11,019 nucleotides of DNA from DASPKS01 sp035628035 (lineage in GTDB: Bacteria > Bacteroidota > Rhodothermia > Rhodothermales > Rubricoccaceae): the NCBI GenBank assembly GCA_035628035.1, contig DASPKS010000105.1, positions 1-11,019 on the forward strand. The letters are read 5' to 3'. Below, one piece after another: positions 6,803 to 11,019 of the stretch (positions are counted from its first letter, which is position 1; the number at the start of each line of letters is the position of its first letter). The position numbers were made by a program, and so were the translations under genes. The notes beneath the pieces are model-generated. The model searched no databases. It had not been told where the DNA came from and saw only the letters and a program-made list of their open reading frames with translations.

Positions 6803-7406
6803 TCGCAGCGGGATCTCGGCGCAGCCGCCGCGCGAAGCGGATGAGCTTCTGGACCTTCGTCACGTTCCGCTCGTGGAGGAACGGGAGGAGTGCACCCGTG
6901 AACCCCTCGAACACGTCGAGGAAGCGGACGAGCGCCTCCATCCGCTCGGCGAGGTGCGCCTCGGCCGGTGAGAGCGGGGTACCCGCCGACCTTAGCCGCT
7001 CCGCCCCCCCCGCCAGCGCGTGCTGGACGGGCTGGATCTCGCGCCTCCGTCGCTCCTCGATGATGATGGAGGTGATTTTCCAGACGTCCTTCTCCGCGAG
7101 GTAGTAGTCCTTCCGCGAGCCCGGCAGGGTCGTCCGCTCGATGAGCCGCCAGTCCACGAGGGAGCGGAGGTTGGTGTTGGCGTTGCCCCGGCTGATCTGG
7201 AGGCGCTCCATGATCTCGTCGGTGTCGAGCGGGCGCTCCGATGCGTAGAGGAGCGCGAAAAGCTGGGCCATGGAGCGGTTGATCCCCCATGCAGAAGCCA
7301 TCTCCCCCCAGAGCCCGATGAAGTCGGCGAGGACCTCCTGATGGCGCGCGCTCAGGCGCGCGGCGCGCTCGTCGAGAACCGTACGACCCGGCGGAGCGGC
7401 GGGCAT
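6795..7406 (-). CDS. GbsR/MarR-type winged-helix transcriptional regulator
   Basis: 203 residues. Residues about 18-50 (RHQEVLADFIGLWGEMASAW, then GINRSMAQLFALLY) and the winged helix at about 43-105 match the GbsR subgroup of MarR regulators. The recognition helix region LQISRGNANTNLRSLVDWRL closely follows the GbsR pattern (S-G-N-x-x-x-N-L-R-x-L-x-D-W). The wing contains TTLPGSRKDYYLAE. The second half is helical and probably mediates dimerisation. In Bacillus, GbsR represses glycine-betaine synthesis in response to choline; here no betaine genes are visible, so the effector and targets are unknown. The start ATG 7406 lies about 15 nt downstream of the predicted transcription start. The 3' end overlaps yraN. 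It is divergent from the SAM hydroxide adenosyltransferase gene, which makes the shared spacer a natural operator site. Confidence 0.88.
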   Translation of the reverse strand: MPAAPPGRTVLDERAARLSARHQEVLADFIGLWGEMASAWGINRSMAQLFALLYASERPLDTDEIMERLQISRGNANTNLRSLVDWRLIERTTLPGSRKDYYLAEKDVWKITSIIIEERRRREIQPVQHALAGGAERLRSAGTPLSPAEAHLAERMEALVRFLDVFEGFTGALLPFLHERNVTKVQKLIRFARRLRRDPAANE

Positions 7407-7428
7407 GGCTGCGGAGGTGGAGAGGGCC

Positions 7429-7436
7429 GAAAGATA
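7429..7436 (-). promoter_or_regulatory. Candidate -7 box for the GbsR-type regulator gene
   Basis: On the minus strand this reads TATCTTTC, matching TAnnTTTG at all fixed positions except the last. It lies 22 bp upstream of ATG 7406, giving a leader of roughly 15 nt, and is the only AT-rich patch there. No clear -33 element is seen. Confidence 0.45.
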
Positions 7437-7493
7437 CGCCCCTCGTGGGGGCCGCCTGGCCGCGCCCTACCGGTGGCACCGCTGCCCCATGGC

Positions 7494-7501
7494 TATCTTT
7501 T
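7494..7501 (+). promoter_or_regulatory. Candidate -7 box for the SAM hydroxide adenosyltransferase gene
   Basis: TATCTTTT matches the Bacteroidota -7 consensus TAnnTTTG at all fixed positions but the last. It lies 21 bp before GTG 7523. If used, transcription would begin near 7508, which excludes the GTG at 7445 as a start. It mirrors the TATCTTTC box on the other strand at 7429-7436. Confidence 0.45.
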
Positions 7502-7522
7502 CGCCCCCTCTTGCCCACGTCT

Positions 7523-8335
7523 GTGCTCCCCGCCGTCACGCTCACGACCGACTTCGGCCTGAAGGACGCCTACGTCGCGGCGATGAAGGGGGCGATGCTC
7601 GCCGTCGAGCCGGGACTACGCCTCGTTGACGTTACACACGAGGTCACGCCGCAAGACGTGATGGAGGCGGCCTTCGTCCTCCGGCAGGTGGTCCCCTACT
7701 TCCCGGCGGGCACCATCCACCTGGCCGTCGTGGACCCCGGCGTGGGCACCGCCCGGCGAGCCCTTGCCGCGCGCTTCGCGACCCCCGAGGGACTGCACAC
7801 CTTCGTCGGACCCGACAACGGACTGCTCGCGCTCCTGCTCGACGGCGCAGAGCCCGAAGCGGCGGTCTCCCTGGACGACCCCACCTTCTGGCGCACCTCC
7901 GACCCCGCCCCGACCTTCCACGGCCGGGACGTGTTCGGTCCGGCCGCCGCCCACCTCGCCGCCGGTCGCCGCCTCGACGAGGTGGGCTCCCCCATCGACG
8001 CCATCGAGCGCCTCCACTGGGCGCTCCCCCTCGCCGACGAGGAGGGCGTGCGGGGGTGGGTGGTTCACGTGGACCGCTACGGTAACGCCGTCACGAACAT
8101 CCCGCGCGTGCTTCTGGAAGGGTTGCGCGGTGGACGCGGCTTGAAGGTCTACACAGGGGCGGCGATCTTGGAAGGTCTCCGTCCCACGTACGGCGCCGTC
8201 GCGCACGGCGAGCCGCTGGCGCTCTACGGGAGTAGCGGCTATCTCGAAATTGGCGTGCGCGGCGGGGACGCCGCCGCGCTCCTCTCCATCCGAAAAGGCA
8301 GCCCCGTCAGCCTCGTCTTCACCGACGAACCCTGA
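7523..8335 (+). CDS. S-adenosyl-L-methionine hydroxide adenosyltransferase (SAM hydrolase, DUF62)
   Basis: 270 residues from GTG 7523. The protein opens with VTLTTDFGLKDAYVAAMKG, the family's N-terminal strand-helix with Asp10 and Asp15. VVDPGVGTARR (Asp71, Arg78 or Arg79), GPDNGLL (Asn99) and FHGRDVFGPAAAHLA (His133) follow. Asp, Arg and His form the triad of hydroxide adenosyltransferases, which hydrolyse SAM to adenosine and methionine. The C-terminal barrel carries VDRYGNAVTNIP, the adenine/methionine-binding segment. The reading frame is open back to 7445, but the extra residues are unlike the family and lie upstream of the likely promoter. TTG 7511 would add four residues and is the main alternative start. 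Related fluorinase/chlorinase enzymes lack this triad, so hydrolase is preferred. The next gene follows after 5 bp. The physiological role of these enzymes is uncertain. Confidence 0.9.
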   Translation: MLPAVTLTTDFGLKDAYVAAMKGAMLAVEPGLRLVDVTHEVTPQDVMEAAFVLRQVVPYFPAGTIHLAVVDPGVGTARRALAARFATPEGLHTFVGPDNGLLALLLDGAEPEAAVSLDDPTFWRTSDPAPTFHGRDVFGPAAAHLAAGRRLDEVGSPIDAIERLHWALPLADEEGVRGWVVHVDRYGNAVTNIPRVLLEGLRGGRGLKVYTGAAILEGLRPTYGAVAHGEPLALYGSSGYLEIGVRGGDAAALLSIRKGSPVSLVFTDEP

Positions 8336-8340
8336 GCCCG

Positions 8341-9162
8341 ATGGTCCTCTTCGCCACGACGCCTTCCCCGGACCCATCTGACGGCCCCCCCGATGACGGG
8401 GAGCTGGCCGACGCCGAGCTGGCCGACGCGCTCCGGGAAGAGGAGCCCGCACCGCCAACGACGACGGGCGAGGCCGACGAGGAGCTGGCCGACTTCTTCG
8501 TGGCCGAGCGCGCGGACCAGGCCGCCGCCGGCGAGCCCTCCTTCGCCGAGCTGCCGCAGGTCACGCCGGTCCGGCCCTGGCTTCCTTCACGGGAGACGTT
8601 CCCGCCGCCCGAGCCCATCGGCCGGCGGCGTATCGGACCAGGTTTCTTCGCCGTGATCGTGCTGCTCCTCGTGGGGGCGGCGCTGGCATTCTACTTCTTC
8701 CGGCCGGTCCCCCCCGCCGATAACGACCTCCTCGCCCTAGCGGCTGAGCAGGCGGCAGGGGTCCGTCTTGCCGTAGAGACCCCCGACCCTGCCGAGGCCG
8801 AGACGTTCATCGTTGGGGAGTTCGGGTGGCCCATCACCGTGCCCGAGCTGAACGGCGCGACGCTCGAAGGGGCGGGCATCGCCGAGATCGTCTCCGACGT
8901 CCAGATGCCGGTGCTCCGCTACCGCGCAGCGAACGGCGCGCCCATCACGGTTTACGTCTACGATTACGCCCTCCTCGATGCCGCCGGCGAGGCCCTCGCC
9001 CTCCCCCCGGCCGTCTACACCCGCCTCGCCGACGACGAGGCCCGCGACGTCCGCCGCCTCGACGACTACTACCTCGTGAGCTGGCGCCGCCGCGCGGCTA
9101 TTTACACCGCCGTCACTACGGCCGAGCCCGCCTTCGTTAGTGGGCTTCAGACAGGGCCCTGA
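8341..9162 (+). CDS. Unrecognised single-pass membrane protein with acidic N-terminal tail
   Basis: 273 residues; I do not recognise a family. Residues 1-92 are acidic and Pro/Ala-rich, probably disordered, and contain the tetrapeptide ELAD three times. Arg95-Arg97 precede one membrane helix at about 101-120 (FFAVIVLLLVGAALAFYFF), so by the positive-inside rule the tail is cytoplasmic and residues 121-273 are periplasmic. The periplasmic part looks folded: alternating strands such as MPVLRYRAANGAPITVYVYDY, then YYLVSWRRRAAIYTAVTT near the end. This pattern loosely resembles the extracytoplasmic domain of transmembrane anti-sigma factors, but there is no zinc-binding HxxxCxxC motif and no sigma factor nearby, so that is speculative. 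ATG 8341 lies 5 bp after the SAM hydrolase stop, indicating an operon. The last 26 bp overlap the 3' end of the opposing kinase gene. Confidence 0.82.
   Translation: MVLFATTPSPDPSDGPPDDGELADAELADALREEEPAPPTTTGEADEELADFFVAERADQAAAGEPSFAELPQVTPVRPWLPSRETFPPPEPIGRRRIGPGFFAVIVLLLVGAALAFYFFRPVPPADNDLLALAAEQAAGVRLAVETPDPAEAETFIVGEFGWPITVPELNGATLEGAGIAEIVSDVQMPVLRYRAANGAPITVYVYDYALLDAAGEALALPPAVYTRLADDEARDVRRLDDYYLVSWRRRAAIYTAVTTAEPAFVSGLQTGP
8401..8430 (+). repeat. Two-copy 15-bp tandem repeat encoding ELADA
   Basis: GAGCTGGCCGACGCC is followed directly by GAGCTGGCCGACGCG, 14 of 15 bases identical. The 12-bp core GAGCTGGCCGAC recurs at 8482-8493. All copies are in frame and encode ELAD in the acidic tail, suggesting recent in-frame duplication in a disordered region. 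Confidence 0.75.
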
Positions 9163-10549
9163 GGGGGGGCCGCGGAGGGGCTGGGTGTTCGGCCGCCCGC
9201 AGGGTGATGCAGAATGTGGTGCCGCCGCCCGGCCGCGTCTCCTTGAGGGCGAGCGTCCCCCCGTGGTAGTCCTCGACGATCCGCTTGGCGAGGCTCAGCC
9301 CCAGCCCCCAGCCCCGCTTCTTCGTCGAGAACCCTGGGCGGAAGATGTGGCGGGCCGTCGCGCGGTCCATGCCCTTCCCCGTATCGCGCACCTCTACAAC
9401 GACGCCGGATCCTTCGCGCCGCGCCGTGATGCTGATCCGCCCGTCCCCCTCGATGGCATCAAGCGCGTTCTTGAGGAGGTTCTCGACCACCCACTCGAAC
9501 AGCTCCGCGTTCAGGCGCACGACGAGCCCTCCCGGAACCTGGACGTCGAACCGGATGTGGCGGCTTTCGGGAATGCGTCGCCGGATGTAGCCGGCCACGT
9601 GTTCGATGACCGCAGCGAGGTCGGTCGGCGATAGCTCCGGACGGGAGCCGATCTTCGAAAAGCGGTCGGCCACGAGGCGGAGGCGGTCTACATCCCGCTC
9701 TAGCTCGTCGGTGACTTCTCCCACGACGGGGTCGTCCTCCCGCTGGAGGCGGAGCAGCTCGATCCACCCGATCATGCTGGAAATCGGCGTGCCGAGCTGA
9801 TGCGCGGCTTCCTTCGCCATCCCCACCCACAGGCTGCTCTGTTCGTTGCGGCGGACGTACGAGAAGCCGAGGTAGCCCACGAAGATGAACAGCGCGACGA
9901 AGCCGAGCTGGACGAAGGGGAACCACCGAAGCACCCGAGAGAGGTCGGACTCGCCGTAGTGGACAAGCTGTACCTGCCCGCCGTAGTAGGCGAACCGGAT
10001 GGGTTCGTTGACCTCGTCGAAGGCGCGTGCGCGAGCGAGGAGCTGCAGCGTGATCTCCGCTTCCCCTGCCGTCGAGTCCACGTCTACGTGGCGGGCGCTC
10101 GTCACCATCGTGATCGCCGTGTCGGTGATGACGGCGGGGACGTTGAACCGGGCTGGCTCGACGATCTGATTGAAGACGAAGTCGAGCTCGCCGCTGGGCG
10201 GCATCGACCGGGCCCACTCGAGGGCCGCTTCGAAGGAGTCCGCTTCGGCGACGGGGACGTCGCCGCTCTCGACGGCCCGCGAGAGGGCCTCGAAGGTCTC
10301 GTAGTACGGGTTGCCCAACACAGCCTGCGCCTGGTACTCGATGGCGCGCGCCCACAGCCGCACGGCCTCCTGCTCCCGTGCCTGGAGCCGGTCGGCGAGG
10401 GCGTTGGTGTAGGCGAGCGACGCGACCGCGATGGCGACCGCGGCCACGATCAGCCCTAGCTTGATCTTGACGCTGGTGCGATAGGCCTTCAAGGCATCGA
10501 GAGACCGGAAGAGCGGGAATCTAGAGACACCCCGCGTCGGCTCTTCCAC
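9137..10549 (-). CDS. Membrane sensor histidine kinase (HQLGTP-type H-box)
   Basis: 470 residues. Membrane helices at about 29-50 and 209-229 bracket a periplasmic sensor region of about 160 residues that I cannot assign. The dimerisation/phosphoacceptor region is AKEAAHQLGTPISSMIGWIE, with His250. The ATPase domain shows N-box ENLLKNALDAIE (Asn357, Asn361), G1 DTGKGM (Asp389), an F-box near FRPGFSTKK and G2 GWGLGLSLAKR (Gly413, Gly415, Gly417). HQLGTP in place of the common HELRTP is seen in a Bacteroidota kinase group. The last 20 residues are Pro/Arg-rich. The start GTG 10549 follows the purA stop TAG with no spacer, so it is probably translationally coupled to purA; no other start lies before the first membrane helix. 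No response regulator is adjacent, so it may be an orphan. Confidence 0.93.
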   Translation of the reverse strand: MEEPTRGVSRFPLFRSLDALKAYRTSVKIKLGLIVAAVAIAVASLAYTNALADRLQAREQEAVRLWARAIEYQAQAVLGNPYYETFEALSRAVESGDVPVAEADSFEAALEWARSMPPSGELDFVFNQIVEPARFNVPAVITDTAITMVTSARHVDVDSTAGEAEITLQLLARARAFDEVNEPIRFAYYGGQVQLVHYGESDLSRVLRWFPFVQLGFVALFIFVGYLGFSYVRRNEQSSLWVGMAKEAAHQLGTPISSMIGWIELLRLQREDDPVVGEVTDELERDVDRLRLVADRFSKIGSRPELSPTDLAAVIEHVAGYIRRRIPESRHIRFDVQVPGGLVVRLNAELFEWVVENLLKNALDAIEGDGRISITARREGSGVVVEVRDTGKGMDRATARHIFRPGFSTKKRGWGLGLSLAKRIVEDYHGGTLALKETRPGGGTTFCITLRAAEHPAPPRPPLRALSEAH

Positions 10550-11019
10550 CTACCCCACGACCAGCGTTTCCTCGCGGCGCGGCCCCGTAGAGACCATCGA
10601 GATGGGGACGCCGAGGAAATCCGACACGAAGTCGAGGTAGGCGCGGGCGCTCGGCGGGAGGTCCTCGTAGGCGGCCGCCTCCGTAAGGTCCCCCTCGAAG
10701 CCAGGCAGCGTTTCGTAGACCGGCTCGACCCGTTCCAGCGAGGGGAGGTCGCTAGGGAAGCGGTCGGTCTCCTTGCCGTCGAGGCGGTAGCGGGTGCAGA
10801 CCTTCAGCTCCGGCATCCCCGAGAGCACGTCGAGCTTGGTGACGGCGAGGTCGGTGAACCCGTTGAGGCGGGTGGTGTAGCGGAGGGCGACGCCGTCGAG
10901 CCAGCCGCAGCGGCGGGGGCGGCCGGTCGTGGCGCCGTACTCGCGGCCCTCGGCGCGGAGCCGCTCGCCGACCCCGTCGGTCAGCTCCGTCGGGAAGGGG
11001 CCGTTGCCCACCCGCGTCG
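10550..11019 (-). CDS. purA: Adenylosuccinate synthetase, C-terminal part, truncated by window edge
   Basis: About 156 C-terminal residues are visible; the full enzyme is usually about 430, so the N-terminal GTPase part lies beyond the right edge. Recognition is secure: TRVGNGPFPTEL, then EYGATTGRPRRCGWLD (the arginine-rich nucleotide/aspartate-binding loop), LDVLSGMPELKVCTRY, and the C-terminal GVPISMVSTGPRREETLV are near-consensus PurA. The cytoplasmic enzyme joins IMP and aspartate using GTP, the first committed step from IMP to AMP. The frame stays open through 11019; the GTG at 11011 is an internal valine in TRVGNG, not a start. The stop TAG at 10550 abuts the start of the histidine kinase gene. 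Confidence 0.97.
   Translation of the reverse strand, partial: TRVGNGPFPTELTDGVGERLRAEGREYGATTGRPRRCGWLDGVALRYTTRLNGFTDLAVTKLDVLSGMPELKVCTRYRLDGKETDRFPSDLPSLERVEPVYETLPGFEGDLTEAAAYEDLPPSARAYLDFVSDFLGVPISMVSTGPRREETLVVG

Noticed and set aside
7445..7522. GTG 7445 as the SAM hydroxide adenosyltransferase start
   Set aside because: The extra 26 residues are not family-like and lie upstream of the candidate -7 box at 7494-7501.
7523..8335. Fluorinase or chlorinase rather than SAM hydrolase
   Set aside because: The Asp-Arg-His set typical of hydroxide adenosyltransferases is present and there are no halogen-metabolism genes nearby.
11009..11011. GTG 11011 as a start of a short gene
   Set aside because: The frame continues upstream with Thr-Arg before VGNGPFPTE, a conserved internal PurA segment; it is simply the truncated purA.
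1..11019. tRNA genes, rRNA, CRISPR array, insertion sequence, prophage or toxin-antitoxin and defence genes
   Set aside because: No cloverleaf-like or CCA-ended sequences, no regularly spaced repeats, no transposase or integrase motifs and no recognisable defence domains were seen on either strand by eye.

Overview
This is a GC-rich window (roughly two thirds G+C by eye), densely packed with chromosomal genes and showing no mobile element, RNA gene or CRISPR array. Three things point to the Bacteroidota side, most likely a Rhodothermota (Rhodothermales-like) bacterium. First, the start codons lack Shine-Dalgarno sequences. Second, candidate promoters resemble the Bacteroidota -7 box TAnnTTTG. 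Third, the families present (GbsR-type regulator, HQLGTP-type kinase, LytS/LytTR pair, S9 peptidase) fit. This placement is inference; no rRNA or other marker is present.

Layout: positions 1-1452 (minus strand) hold tatD followed by the 5' part of a secreted S9-type peptidase gene that runs off the left edge. A 107-bp divergent intergenic region separates these from a plus-strand block at 1560-6394. That block contains a large membrane histidine kinase of the LytS class with an extracytoplasmic PDZ domain, its LytTR response regulator, and a secreted SpoIID-like peptidoglycan hydrolase. Positions 6416-7406 (minus) hold a GbsR/MarR-type regulator overlapping a YraN-family gene by 8 bp. A short divergent region with two facing TATCTTT boxes leads to a plus-strand pair at about 7523-9162: a SAM hydroxide adenosyltransferase and an unrecognised single-pass membrane protein. 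The 3' end of that last gene overlaps, tail to tail, a minus-strand sensor histidine kinase (9137-10549). This kinase directly abuts the 3' end of purA (adenylosuccinate synthetase), which runs off the right edge.

How the genes may work together: the PDZ-membrane-GAF kinase and the LytTR regulator are almost certainly a cognate two-component system, and the following spoIID-like gene is a plausible envelope target. The purA-linked kinase has no response regulator beside it. The GbsR-type regulator sits divergent from the SAM hydrolase pair and could control that promoter region.

I see no clear, self-contained undescribed system. The best leads are the PDZ-fused LytS kinase with its neighbouring spoIID-like gene, the unknown acidic membrane protein behind the SAM hydrolase, the shared CCCGATG start context without Shine-Dalgarno sites, and the paired divergent -7 boxes.
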